This document shows, piece by piece, positions 43,086 through 51,877 of a DNA stretch of 64,000 nucleotides. Each line of letters begins with the position of its first letter. Positions within the stretch are counted from its first letter, which is position 1. The notes under the pieces are model-generated. The model was given only the letters and a program-made list of their open reading frames with translations, was not told where the DNA came from and searched no databases. A program made the translations under genes and the position numbers. Origin of the DNA: CAWIVH01 sp963839475 (GTDB taxonomy: Bacteria > Acidobacteriota > UBA6911); the NCBI GenBank assembly GCA_963839475.1, contig CAWIVH010000012.1:310001-374000 (forward strand). Reading direction: 5' to 3'.

Positions 43086-44249
43086 TCAGGTCCTCCGCGC
43101 GGACCTCACCCAATCCACCATTGCATCAAACTCCCGGACAGCGTAGCGTTCTCCCAGCGGGGCTTTTATATACAGGGAAGCAAACAGGTTTCCGAGCTGG
43201 ATCGCCTCGACAAAGTCGAAGTCGCCCTGTCGATAGGCTTCGAGATTGCGTGCGACATAGCTCAAGACTCCCGCCCTGAACGCATCCCCTGCCCCCACCA
43301 GATCGACAATCCCCCCTGACATGAACGCAGAATCAATCTTGGCAGGTGCAGAGGGAGGCCTTCCCGGAAGCAGGCGTTTCATGTAGGCACCGTCGCTTAC
43401 CGTGACGCCAATAAGCCTGGTTCGATTGCCGTCGAAGAAAAACCGGGCACCCAGGTGATCGAGGAAAGCTTCATGCCCGGGGTATTTCAAGCCGGGCTGT
43501 CCGATTGCCATAAGGCTGTTCCAGATCAGGCGAGCCTCATCCGATGACGTGAAAAAGATATCCAGTTCCGGCAGCACCGGCTCAAGGATTCTATAGCCTT
43601 CGATGGCTGCGCCTGAATCGATCGATCGCCGCACTTCGCCGGTCAGTGTGTGGCTGTCGGCAATAAACAGGCTGCCGCGCTCCCGGCACCACCTGGCGAA
43701 TTCCGCGAGATCCCTGCCGCCATGGGCATCCCCCCGCGTTGAAAGCCCGCAGTACATGTAATACACAATTCGCGGCTCCAGCTTGACGACGTGGGGCTTG
43801 AAAAGTTCGAAATCGAAATCGTTATTGGCGTTCGGGAAGTAGGCGATTCCCAGCCTTTCGCCGGCCTTGGAACGATGGATAAAGGTTGTCCCTGTCGGCA
43901 GGAAGGGATGAACGACTGTGGCTGACATATCAATGCCCGCAGCCGTCATGACATCATGGAAAAACCTCCCCTGAGCGTCGAGGCCGTAGAAATCGCCCTG
44001 TCCGAGATTGACACCCACGGCTATTTTCAGTCCGGCGCGGGCCATGAGCGGAGCTGAATTCCCCGGTCCGCCAGCAGTAGCGAACCCCTCGTCGATCCAC
44101 TCGCGGTATTTTGCCTGTGAATAGCCTGGCAGATCCTCAGTCGAACACTTTGCGAGTCCCCCCTCGCCGGCCAACCTGTCGGCAAATGCAAATTCATCGT
44201 GGCGGAAATCCGCGACGGCGGTATTCAAGACGAATATGTCTACGGGCAT
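43086..44249 (-). CDS. PfkB-family carbohydrate kinase
   Basis: The 387-residue cytoplasmic protein has the PfkB signatures. AGGPGNSAPLMARAG near residue 60 is the N-terminal substrate-binding region and DLVGAGDAFRAGVLSYV near residue 320 holds the catalytic Asp and anion-hole glycines. It phosphorylates a sugar, nucleoside or related small molecule with ATP; the substrate is not evident. AAGGAG about 7 nt before the ATG is a strong ribosome-binding site and lies directly against the edge of the palindromic element at 44264-44541. The kinase leader or promoter must therefore be inside or across that element. Confidence 0.83.
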   Translation of the reverse strand: MPVDIFVLNTAVADFRHDEFAFADRLAGEGGLAKCSTEDLPGYSQAKYREWIDEGFATAGGPGNSAPLMARAGLKIAVGVNLGQGDFYGLDAQGRFFHDVMTAAGIDMSATVVHPFLPTGTTFIHRSKAGERLGIAYFPNANNDFDFELFKPHVVKLEPRIVYYMYCGLSTRGDAHGGRDLAEFARWCRERGSLFIADSHTLTGEVRRSIDSGAAIEGYRILEPVLPELDIFFTSSDEARLIWNSLMAIGQPGLKYPGHEAFLDHLGARFFFDGNRTRLIGVTVSDGAYMKRLLPGRPPSAPAKIDSAFMSGGIVDLVGAGDAFRAGVLSYVARNLEAYRQGDFDFVEAIQLGNLFASLYIKAPLGERYAVREFDAMVDWVRSARRT

Positions 44250-44263
44250 CGCTGCACTCCTTA

Positions 44264-44541
44264 GGGCTCGCGCAAAAATAATTTGGCATTTTGTTGTGGC
44301 TCATTCTTAAATCTAACATTATGTTTTGCGCAACTTTCTAAGTCTACACTTCCCCTGACCTACTTCTCCGGGGGGCCGCAACTCTTCGGGCCGCGGCGGC
44401 GGGCGGGCATCTGCGGCGTTGCCGCTCCTCGACGATGTCACCGCATCGCCTGCGTCGCGGCGCCTTGCATCTGCCCGCCCCAGGAGCACCGCAGGCGCGA
44501 CGGTGCTCGCGGCAAAATGCCAAATTATTTTTGCGCGAACC
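44264..44541. mobile_element. MITE-like palindromic element with 26-bp perfect terminal inverted repeats
   Basis: Positions 44268-44293 and 44513-44538 are perfect 26-bp inverted repeats (ends TCGCGC...TTTTG), and similarity extends a few bases outward with one gap. The inside changes from AT-rich (to ~44360) to very GC-rich. It holds nested hairpins: GGGCGGGCA (44401-44409)/TGCCCGCCC (44472-44480), GCGGCGTTGCCGC, and GAGCACCG/CGGTGCTC near 44483-44508. No transposase frame is present. A target duplication is at best 2-3 bp (TT/TTA) and unproven. Alternatives are a large regulatory stem-loop or a structured ncRNA repeat. Confidence 0.7.
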
Positions 44542-44705
44542 TTTAGTTCCGGAAATCATTATTGTACGGGAAAGGGATTCGGGAAGATATCCACCCGCGC
44601 GGCAGCAAACACGAGACCGCAGAGTTGAATGCTGCGCACGCGAGACGAAATTGATGCGGTCTGCAGTCTGAAATGGTGGAAAATGGCAGCCAAAGGAGGG
44701 CGATT

Positions 44706-46505
44706 ATGTCGGAATCGCGCAGGCACTTTATCCAATATAGTTCATTGGGACTTTTGGCAGCAGGCGGAGCGTGCGGCAAAACTCAGAAACCTCAGGAGCC
44801 GCCGCCCGGAGCACCCACGGCGTTTGGCACCGCGCCGCCTACCGGCCCGCGGGTTGGCGCCGCTACCTTTGTTGAGGCTGAAAAACTGGTGCAGGTCGAA
44901 TTAAAACCCGAGGAACGCACCATCGCAGCCGCGAGCTGGTCCCGGACGATGGCGCCGCTTCTGGAAAGGCGCACAGGGCCACGAAAGGTTGAATTGGAGG
45001 CTCAGGTCGGGCCGGCAACGCGTTGGGATCCCCGCCTCCCCAATGTGAAAACCACTGCCGGCTCGGGCAGGTTCAGCCGGACCAACTCTGATCCGGGCCC
45101 GCTGCCCTCCGACGAAAACGAAATCGCTCTTGCCCCATTAACCCGGCTCTCGCGCTGGATCGAAGGGCGTAAGCTCAGTTCCGGCAAACTGACAGGGATC
45201 TATCTCAACCGGCTGGAAAGATACAATCCAAGACTTCGCTGCGTTATAACCCTCACGCGTGATTTGGCATTGAACCAGGGGCGCAAAGCCGATGAAGAAA
45301 TTGCTGCAGGCCGCTATCGCGGGCCGCTTCACGGCATTCCCTGGGGCGCCAAAGACCTTGTCGACACGGCAGGCATCGCTACCACCTATGGAGCCGAGCC
45401 CTTCAAGAATCGCGTCCCCGAAAACGATGCCGCGGTTGTCGCACGCTTGCACGAGGCCGGCGCCGTCATGGTTGCCAAGCTGAGCATGGGAGCGCTGGCG
45501 CTCAACGACATCTGGTTCGGCGGTCAGACTATGAATCCATGGCTCCTCGAGGAGGGATCTTCGGGTTCCAGCGCAGGGCCCGGGGCAGCAGTGGCAGCAG
45601 GGTTGGTAGCCTTTGCAATCGGCAGTGAAACCGAGGGAAGCATCGTCAGCCCGGCGATGCGCTGCGGCATAACAGGTTTGAGACCAACCTTTGGCCGGGT
45701 TCCCCGCTCAGGAGGGATGACCTTGTGCTGGTCGCTGGACAAGCTGGGTCCCATGACACGCGGCGTTGAGGATGCGATGCTGGTGCTGCAGGCGATATCC
45801 GGTCACGATCCCCTGGACCTTTCCAGCGTTCAGTCCCCCCTCGATTTCGATGCCGCAGCTCCGGTTCACGGCCTGCGCCTGGGATACTTTCCCCGCTGGA
45901 TGAATGAGAGCCCCGCTACGGACGTGGATCGAAAGGCGCTGGAAACATGCCGAAAGATCGGGCTGGTGCCGGTCGAGGTTACTATCCCCGATTGGCCGTA
46001 TGGATCGCTCAATCACATTCTCTTTGCCGAGGCTGCAGCCGCGTTCGAGGATCTCACTCTTAGCCGTTCCACCGATCAGCTGAAAATCCAGGTTCCGGAT
46101 GCCTGGCCCAACCTTTTCCGGCAGGCCCGTTTCCTTTCGGCGGTCGATTTCGTTCAGGCCGACAGGTTTCGCCGCAAGGTAGCCGAGATGATGAACCAAC
46201 TCTTCTCTCAGGTGGATTTGATGCTGGTGCCTTCCCTGAGGGATGAAATGCTCACCATCAGTAATTTTACCGGGCACCCATCCCTGACGCTCCGCGCCGG
46301 GTTTGTAGAGGTGTCTGAAGCGCGCAGCGACTGGGCTCCGGACCCGTCGAATCCGCTCCCGAAATTCTCTCCGCCCCGTCGTGTGCCGCACGGGGTGACG
46401 CTGATCGGCAGGCTGTTCGACGAAGGGACGATCGTGCAGGTTGGGATTGCTCTGGAGCGGGAGTTTGGAGTTGCAGCCGAGCATCCTCCCATGGCGCGCA
46501 GCTAA
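44706..46505 (+). CDS. Amidase-signature enzyme with Tat-type N-terminus
   Basis: From the ATG at 44706 (GGAGG upstream) the protein has 599 residues. It begins with SESRRHFIQYSSLGLLAAGG followed by Ala-Cys, a twin-arginine signal that may be a lipoprotein signal (Cys23), then a Pro-rich linker. The amidase domain (from ~135) has the Ser-cisSer-Lys triad: Lys216 in GIPWGAKDLVD, the GSSGSSAGPG loop (284-293) with the cis-serine, and Ser312 in GSETEGSI as nucleophile. The Gly-rich loop has Ser in place of one usual Gly. It would hydrolyse amides in the periplasm; substrate unknown. Confidence 0.86.
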   Translation: MSESRRHFIQYSSLGLLAAGGACGKTQKPQEPPPGAPTAFGTAPPTGPRVGAATFVEAEKLVQVELKPEERTIAAASWSRTMAPLLERRTGPRKVELEAQVGPATRWDPRLPNVKTTAGSGRFSRTNSDPGPLPSDENEIALAPLTRLSRWIEGRKLSSGKLTGIYLNRLERYNPRLRCVITLTRDLALNQGRKADEEIAAGRYRGPLHGIPWGAKDLVDTAGIATTYGAEPFKNRVPENDAAVVARLHEAGAVMVAKLSMGALALNDIWFGGQTMNPWLLEEGSSGSSAGPGAAVAAGLVAFAIGSETEGSIVSPAMRCGITGLRPTFGRVPRSGGMTLCWSLDKLGPMTRGVEDAMLVLQAISGHDPLDLSSVQSPLDFDAAAPVHGLRLGYFPRWMNESPATDVDRKALETCRKIGLVPVEVTIPDWPYGSLNHILFAEAAAAFEDLTLSRSTDQLKIQVPDAWPNLFRQARFLSAVDFVQADRFRRKVAEMMNQLFSQVDLMLVPSLRDEMLTISNFTGHPSLTLRAGFVEVSEARSDWAPDPSNPLPKFSPPRRVPHGVTLIGRLFDEGTIVQVGIALEREFGVAAEHPPMARS

Positions 46506-46564
46506 TCCGATCCTCCACGGTAGGATCGAAGGCGTTCAATGGCCCCTGGCATCCTTGGCCTGAT

Positions 46565-47650
46565 TTAGCTCAGGAGGTGAATGGCTCTTGCTTTGATCAG
46601 CAGGAAAACTCTCGCGCCCGGCTCCAGCCCCATGGACTGAACCGCCGCCGGTGTGATGCTTACTTTGAAGAGAGTGCCGCAATCCACGGCGAGTTCACTG
46701 TTGTCGGCGTCGCGGACTACTCGCTGCACCGTGCCTTCAATCACGTTGCGAGCGCTGGTTTGGGTTAGTCGTTCCCGGGCAACGATGATGTCTTCGGAGC
46801 GGATTCCCAGTGCCACCTGAGACCCAGCCGGCAGATCATTGAAGGGTGCTTCGAGAAGGCAGCCCTCTACATCGATCGCGGTCGTGCCCCTCTCGCGGTC
46901 ATGCCGGACTACCTGTCCGGCAAATATGTTCTCGGCACCCACCGAATGAGCCGCCAGTACCGACGCGGGTGCATTGAAAACTTGCAGGGGCGGACCGGTC
47001 TGGATCACCCGGCCCCCGTCGATCAGAATCATGTTCTTCCCGATGCGTGCAGCTTCGCTGTGATTGTGGGTCACGTAAATAAAGGGGATTCCCGAGACGG
47101 CTTGAATTGTATCGATCTCCTCCAAAAGCCGTCCGCGGCCCCCGGCATCCACCGCGGACAGAGGCTCATCGAGCAGCATCAGCCGCGGTTCGGAAGCCAG
47201 CGCTCTGGCAAGCGCCACCCTCTGTTGTTCACCTCCCGAGAGCTCCGAAGGGTGCTTCCCGGAAATAGCCTCTATACCGAGAAGATGAATGAGCTCTTCG
47301 ATCCGGTGGGATGCCGCAGCTCCCGGCTTTCTGCTGACTCCAAACGCGATATTTTTGCGCGCGGTCATGTGGGGAAATAAAACGCTGTCCTGGAACACAA
47401 ATCCGATCTTCCTCTGCTGCACCGGGAGGCAAATGCCGGAGGAAGAGTCGAAAAAAACGGTACCGTTCAGGGCAATGCGCCCTTCATCGGGGGTCACGGT
47501 TCCTGCAATGGTGCGCAGGACAGTCGTTTTGCCGGAGCCTGATGGACCAAACAGAATCGTAACTCCGGGGCCTGCCGTCATTTCGAAATCGAGGATGAAC
47601 GGGCTGCTGCCGGCAGGTCCGAGGCGCTTCAATATTCGGGCTTCCAGCAT
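46565..47650 (-). CDS. modC: Molybdate ABC transporter ATP-binding protein
   Basis: The 361-residue protein has an ABC ATPase domain with Walker A FGPSGSGKTT (~residues 34-43), signature LSGGEQQRVALARALA, Walker B RLMLLDEP and the switch histidine in YVTHNH. It ends with a single TOBE/Mop domain (~290-355, SARNVIEGTVQRVV...GARVFLLIKARAIHLL) that binds oxyanion and controls transport. It follows the ModB-type permease by 3 bp and is the last gene of modABC. The Mop domain together with the gene order makes molybdate (or tungstate) the likely substrate. Confidence 0.9.
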   Translation of the reverse strand: MLEARILKRLGPAGSSPFILDFEMTAGPGVTILFGPSGSGKTTVLRTIAGTVTPDEGRIALNGTVFFDSSSGICLPVQQRKIGFVFQDSVLFPHMTARKNIAFGVSRKPGAAASHRIEELIHLLGIEAISGKHPSELSGGEQQRVALARALASEPRLMLLDEPLSAVDAGGRGRLLEEIDTIQAVSGIPFIYVTHNHSEAARIGKNMILIDGGRVIQTGPPLQVFNAPASVLAAHSVGAENIFAGQVVRHDRERGTTAIDVEGCLLEAPFNDLPAGSQVALGIRSEDIIVARERLTQTSARNVIEGTVQRVVRDADNSELAVDCGTLFKVSITPAAVQSMGLEPGARVFLLIKARAIHLLS

Positions 47651-47653
47651 ATG

Positions 47654-48313
47654 TCAGACTTTCGCGGGAGTTGACAGGCGGTTTGTCATGTAAACGGCAC
47701 CGGCAGAAAGAACAGTTAGGATGATGGCAAGCCACAACGCCCTCTCATCCTCGCCGGAAACCACAGCCTCGTAAATTGCGAGAGGCATCGTCTGCGTCCG
47801 GCCCGGGATATTACCCGCCAGCATGAGCGTGGCTCCGAACTCGCCAAATGCGCGTGTAAAGCTCAAAATGACGCCGGCCATCAAACCTCTGCGGGCCAGC
47901 GGCAGCGTCACCCGGAACAATGTCACCCACTCGCTCTTTCCAAGGGTTCGGGAAACCGTTTCATAGCGTGAATCAACAGTTTCGAACGCGGCTCGGGCAG
48001 AACGAACCATCAAGGGGAGCGCGATGACCGTCGATGCTACCACGGCGGCAATCCAGGTGAAGGTCAGGGACCAGCCTGAAATTCGAAAGAGCGGCTCCCC
48101 GATCAATCCGCGTCGGCCAAGCAGCAGGATGAGATAGTAGCCGGTTACCGTCGGCGGCAGAACCATCGGGAGCGTCAGCGCCGCGTCCAGCAGATTACTG
48201 CCCCGGAAATGGCGGCGCGCCAGGAGATAGCCGAATCCCGTTCCGCATGCCGCGACTATCAAGGTGGCAACCGTGACCACCAGGAGCGAGAGTTTCAGCG
48301 CTGGCCAGATCAT
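47654..48313 (-). CDS. modB: Molybdate ABC transporter permease
   Basis: The 219-residue polytopic protein has five or six helices and the family blocks LPMVLPPTVTGYYLILLLG, ALPLMVRSARAAFETVD and the EAA-loop-like segment ending EFGATLMLAGNIPGRTQTMPLAIYEAV, all hallmarks of ModB. It lies 3 bp after modA and 3 bp before modC on the same strand, so expression is coupled. It forms the membrane channel for molybdate import. Confidence 0.92.
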   Translation of the reverse strand: MIWPALKLSLLVVTVATLIVAACGTGFGYLLARRHFRGSNLLDAALTLPMVLPPTVTGYYLILLLGRRGLIGEPLFRISGWSLTFTWIAAVVASTVIALPLMVRSARAAFETVDSRYETVSRTLGKSEWVTLFRVTLPLARRGLMAGVILSFTRAFGEFGATLMLAGNIPGRTQTMPLAIYEAVVSGEDERALWLAIILTVLSAGAVYMTNRLSTPAKV

Positions 48314-48316
48314 GGA

Positions 48317-49102
48317 TCAATGCACCGGGAGAAAACCGTGTTTTTTCAGGATCGCCTGGCCCGGAGGCGACAAGACAAGCTCGATGAAGCGCTTTGCGGC
48401 ATCCGGCTGCCGAGAATCCTTTATTGCGGCTATCGGGTACAGAATCGGATCATGCAACCGGTCCGGTACAGGTTCCACATAAACAACCTTTCCCCCGGCA
48501 ACCGGAATATCGGTTGCATAAACCAGCCCGGCATCCACCTCGCCGCGCACGACATAATCCAGGACCTGCCGAACATCTTCGGCGGGAATCAGCCTCGATT
48601 CCAGTTTATCCCAAAGCTGAAGCTTGCGCAGGGCTTGCTGCGAATAAAGACCGGCCGGCACCGTTTTGGGATTGCCGATCGCCAGACGCTCCAAACGTTT
48701 GTCTGCAATATCTGCAATAGACCGGATACCGCTCCTGGAATCCCGGGCTGCGACAAGCACCAGGACATTACGGGCAAAGTCGCGTCGGGCTCCCGGAAGG
48801 AGCAGCCCACGGCGATTCAGCTCATCCATCTGCTGTTGCCCGGCGCTCGCAAAAACATCGACCGGGGCTCCGCTTTCGATCTGCTTCTGGAGGAGGCCGG
48901 AAGCGGCAAAATTAAATCGAACAACCAGGCCGGTTCTCTCTCGAAAAAGACGCCCGTACTCCTCGAAAGTCCCCTTGAGACTCACAGCCGCCGATACCAT
49001 GAGTTCCTGGCTTTTGGCGGGGGTGGAGCAGGCCAGGCTGCAAAACATCAGCAGCACCGAAAGCAAAATTCGGGGGTCGCGTTTCGATCGCGGGTTTATC
49101 AT
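48317..49102 (-). CDS. modA: Molybdate-binding periplasmic protein
   Basis: This 261-residue protein has a signal peptide (SVLLMFCSLACS...KSQ) and then ELMVSAAVSLKGTFEEYGRLF, the ModA oxyanion-binding opening with conserved Ser residues. It continues with RFNFAASGLLQKQIESGAPVDVFASA, AIGNPKTVPAGLYSQQAL and EVDAGLVYATDI. It is the solute receptor of the modABC transporter and the first gene of the operon. Only ~50 bp separate it from the upstream thiolase gene, and I found no Moco RNA motif or ModE-like palindrome there. Confidence 0.92.
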   Translation of the reverse strand: MINPRSKRDPRILLSVLLMFCSLACSTPAKSQELMVSAAVSLKGTFEEYGRLFRERTGLVVRFNFAASGLLQKQIESGAPVDVFASAGQQQMDELNRRGLLLPGARRDFARNVLVLVAARDSRSGIRSIADIADKRLERLAIGNPKTVPAGLYSQQALRKLQLWDKLESRLIPAEDVRQVLDYVVRGEVDAGLVYATDIPVAGGKVVYVEPVPDRLHDPILYPIAAIKDSRQPDAAKRFIELVLSPPGQAILKKHGFLPVH

Positions 49103-49153
49103 TCGGCTATTGTATCACCGCAAAGCCTTCAAAGACCCTGTACGCCGGCACCC

Positions 49154-50359
49154 TCATGCCGGTTTCAAAACTGTGCAAACCGTGGCGCAGATAGGCCCAC
49201 CGATATTGAACGTGGCAGCCACGCGTGGAGACTTTACCTGCAGCGGGGTCGGCACCTTGCCCAATAACTGCAGGGCACACCACCCGACCATGGCAATCCC
49301 CGTCGCTCCTATAGGGTGCCCCTTGGCGATCAGGCCGCCCGATGTATTGATCCCGCACTTCCCGTCCGGCGCGGCCTTGCCTTCAATCCAATACTGAGCA
49401 CCCTTGCCATACTCCGCCTTGCCCAGCACCTCGGCTGCCAGGGCACCCATGACGGTGAAGCAATCGTGCACTTCAGCCACATTGATATCATCCGGGCGCA
49501 CCTCCGCCATGGCATACGCCCGATTCATGGCGCCATAGGCGCCGGACGGGCGGAGCACTTCGCGGCCCTCTTTGAGCAGCGGGTCGGTCGCCTGCGCGTA
49601 ACCTGCAATTTCGACACAATCCTGCCTGGCCACGCCGAGCTTCCGAAGCCCCTCGTCGGTCGCAAGAATCAACGCCGCATAGCCGTCCGTTATCTGGGAG
49701 CAGTCAAAGGTCTTGAGCGGCAGGCCATCTACGATGTAGCGGTTGATCCCTTCAATTTTGACCGCTTGATCCACACTCAGAGCAACATTGCGCATCTGGG
49801 CGTTGGGATTGTGCCGGGCATTGGCATATTCGGTGACGGCAATTTGTGCAAGATCGCGTTCCGACACGCCGTGCGTTTTCATATAGAGATCCATTACCTC
49901 AGCAAAGAGGTGGGGAAATACAAAAACTTTGCCCGGGCGTTCATCGGGATGCGAGAAATAGCCCAATACCTTGCCGATAAGCTTACCGTCCACCTTTCCT
50001 TCGTTGTCCCGCATCTTCTCATAGCCGACGGCAATGCCGGTGTCACCCATCCCCGCCTGGAGTTTGAGCAGGACGGAAAGAATCGCCTGGCCCCCTGAGG
50101 CACAAGCGTTTTCAACCGCTTCGATGGGTTTGCCCGCCATCCCGGGCACCATTGCCACGAGCCCTGCCAGCAGACCCTGCTCGTTCAGCGCAAAATTGCA
50201 TGTGGCGCCTATCGAGCCAACGTCCATTGCGGAGGCAGGAACATCAATTTCATGGCAGGCGCCCTCGACGGCTGAGGAGATTATCTCCGGGACCGTCATA
50301 TTCATCAGTTTGCCGAATTTCGACTGGTGATAGGCCGCGATGTAAACCGGCTTGCTCAT
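49154..50359 (-). CDS. Thiolase-family protein (acetyl-CoA acetyltransferase/SCP-x type)
   Basis: The 401-residue protein carries the thiolase nucleophile Cys86 in VENACASGG, the HDCF segment near residue 300, and the catalytic His in LIAKGHPIGATG. The C-terminus ends FNIGGPICATVCTVLKPA; the Gly-x-Gly/Cys region is slightly altered relative to biosynthetic thiolases (GGPICATV). The sequence is of the SCP-x/lipid-transfer-associated type, whose members cleave beta-ketoacyl-CoAs, including branched ones, or act as acyltransferases. No DUF35/OB-fold partner gene is adjacent. AGGAG precedes the ATG. Confidence 0.83.
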   Translation of the reverse strand: MSKPVYIAAYHQSKFGKLMNMTVPEIISSAVEGACHEIDVPASAMDVGSIGATCNFALNEQGLLAGLVAMVPGMAGKPIEAVENACASGGQAILSVLLKLQAGMGDTGIAVGYEKMRDNEGKVDGKLIGKVLGYFSHPDERPGKVFVFPHLFAEVMDLYMKTHGVSERDLAQIAVTEYANARHNPNAQMRNVALSVDQAVKIEGINRYIVDGLPLKTFDCSQITDGYAALILATDEGLRKLGVARQDCVEIAGYAQATDPLLKEGREVLRPSGAYGAMNRAYAMAEVRPDDINVAEVHDCFTVMGALAAEVLGKAEYGKGAQYWIEGKAAPDGKCGINTSGGLIAKGHPIGATGIAMVGWCALQLLGKVPTPLQVKSPRVAATFNIGGPICATVCTVLKPA

Positions 50360-50562
50360 ATCGGACTCCTTGCCCGGGAGGGCGCAGTGATCGGTCCACT
50401 CATTCCTGACGGGCCTGCCCTATTCGGTGCCCGGCGGGTACGTCATGAACAAATATTACTTGGGGATCCCACAGTGCGCCAGACGGGATTCGAGCAGCCG
50501 CATCATGCCCGATGGCAATGGATCCCTCCGTGGGGTTCTGAATGCCGGCTCGGCCGAGGCGC

Positions 50563-51867
50563 CTATGGCGAAACCTGCACGTACCTCAGTTCCCGATTAT
50601 CCCAGCGCAGTTGGAGACAGGGCTCCAGCCAGGGTTCTTCAACGCGGATCATGTCCTGGCGCCAGCCCGGGACCTGCACTGCCGTATCCTTGGCGACCCA
50701 TGGATTCACAGGAAAATCCATGATCCGCAGGCATTGCGGCGGACGGCTACGCAGCTCTCCCAGAAGTCGCGTCGTTGGAGCCGCGCGTGCGACATATTGA
50801 CCATCCTTGACCAGCCACAAATAGCCAATGTTCACAATTACGAATGCCGCAAGAAATGCCGCCCGCAGTCGCGAATTCCTGGAACTCTCGAGCAGCAGGG
50901 CGATCAGCCCTGCCAGACCCAGCGCCGCCAAATATTGGCTGCGGCTGGGAACGTGATTCTGGTAGGTGATGAATGCATAGGGGGCTAGAGCCACGGGTAT
51001 CCAGACAAGAAAAGCCGCCGCCTGCCATCGATCCTTCCACCAGCGGGCAGGCCAGAGCAGGAGAAGCGCAAGGTAGAGCCATGGAAAAGCAAGCCGGTGT
51101 GCGCTATTCAGGATAATAAACAACCCCGCCGGCCGCATCCTGTAAAGGCCGCTGCTCAGGTAGGTGTTTCCCTCCAGGTTCAGGACAAAAAAGGCCAGGT
51201 ACGCGGTTGCCGGCAACAGAAGGTAAAAGTACTGCTTGCGAAAACGGAGTTCGCCGAGGCGCAGCCAATCCGAAAGTGGGGCGAGAGCCAGGAAGACCAG
51301 GCCGGATTCCTTGGATAAAACAGCGGCGGCATAAAAGAAGAGGCTTGCCGGGATCCTGCCGCCACACCATGCCAGGGCCGCTGCCAGCGTGAATGTGACC
51401 ACAAAAGCATCACCCATCGCGGCCAGCCACATGATGGCTTCCTGCGGATTCTGGACTGTGGCAAAAAGGAGGAGCCCCGCGATGGCGACGGATTTCCTGC
51501 CGGTCAAAGCCATGAGAAGCCGCCCGAAAAGCCAGATGTTGAGCAAGTGAACGCCGATTGCGAAGAGGTAGAACACCTCCGGCCGGAATCCGGCAGCGAC
51601 ATGAAGGAAGGCAAAGCTCAGGTAGGAGGTGGCCCTGATTCCTTCCGGGGTGAGAGAGATGCTGTGGAAATCTTTGATCCAGGAATCTACTCGTTCCAGG
51701 ATCACGAAATCGTCCGAGATGAAGCCATTGTTCAAAGCGGGAGCATACGCGATGGCTGCCAACAGGAAGGCCAGGAGCAGCCATACGGCCGGAAGAGAGT
51801 GGCTGACGACAGGTGCGGAAGGATGGGTGCGCACCTGTAAGTTCCACGTCATCGGAGTGCTATTCAT
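50563..51867 (-). CDS. Polytopic membrane protein, GT-C-like
   Basis: The 434-residue protein (ATG at 51867) has about ten hydrophobic helices and a C-terminal soluble tail of ~80 residues. The first luminal loop contains an Asp-Asp pair (NNGFISDDFVIL), the position where GT-C glycosyltransferases (GT39/83, ArnT-like) have catalytic acidic residues. The loop GNTYLSSGLYRMRPA also fits membrane-bound sugar transferases. I infer a polyprenyl-phosphate-sugar-dependent glycosyltransferase, but the family is not certain. It starts 11 bp after the stop of the D-aminoacylase gene on the same strand. Confidence 0.6.
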   Translation of the reverse strand: MNSTPMTWNLQVRTHPSAPVVSHSLPAVWLLLAFLLAAIAYAPALNNGFISDDFVILERVDSWIKDFHSISLTPEGIRATSYLSFAFLHVAAGFRPEVFYLFAIGVHLLNIWLFGRLLMALTGRKSVAIAGLLLFATVQNPQEAIMWLAAMGDAFVVTFTLAAALAWCGGRIPASLFFYAAAVLSKESGLVFLALAPLSDWLRLGELRFRKQYFYLLLPATAYLAFFVLNLEGNTYLSSGLYRMRPAGLFIILNSAHRLAFPWLYLALLLLWPARWWKDRWQAAAFLVWIPVALAPYAFITYQNHVPSRSQYLAALGLAGLIALLLESSRNSRLRAAFLAAFVIVNIGYLWLVKDGQYVARAAPTTRLLGELRSRPPQCLRIMDFPVNPWVAKDTAVQVPGWRQDMIRVEEPWLEPCLQLRWDNRELRYVQVSP

Positions 51868-51877
51868 CAAAGATGCC

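Noticed and set aside
44344..44671. Arg/Ala-rich open frames inside the palindromic element
   Set aside because: They follow the GC-rich hairpin composition on both strands, lack ribosome-binding sites and overlap the inverted repeats; best explained as by-products of the repeat.
46508..46528. Hairpin CGATCCT/AGGATCG between the amidase and modC
   Set aside because: The stem is only 7 bp with no T-run on either strand; too weak to call a terminator.
49103..49153. Moco riboswitch or ModE site upstream of modABC
   Set aside because: Only 51 bp are available and I could not find the required helices or a convincing inverted repeat.
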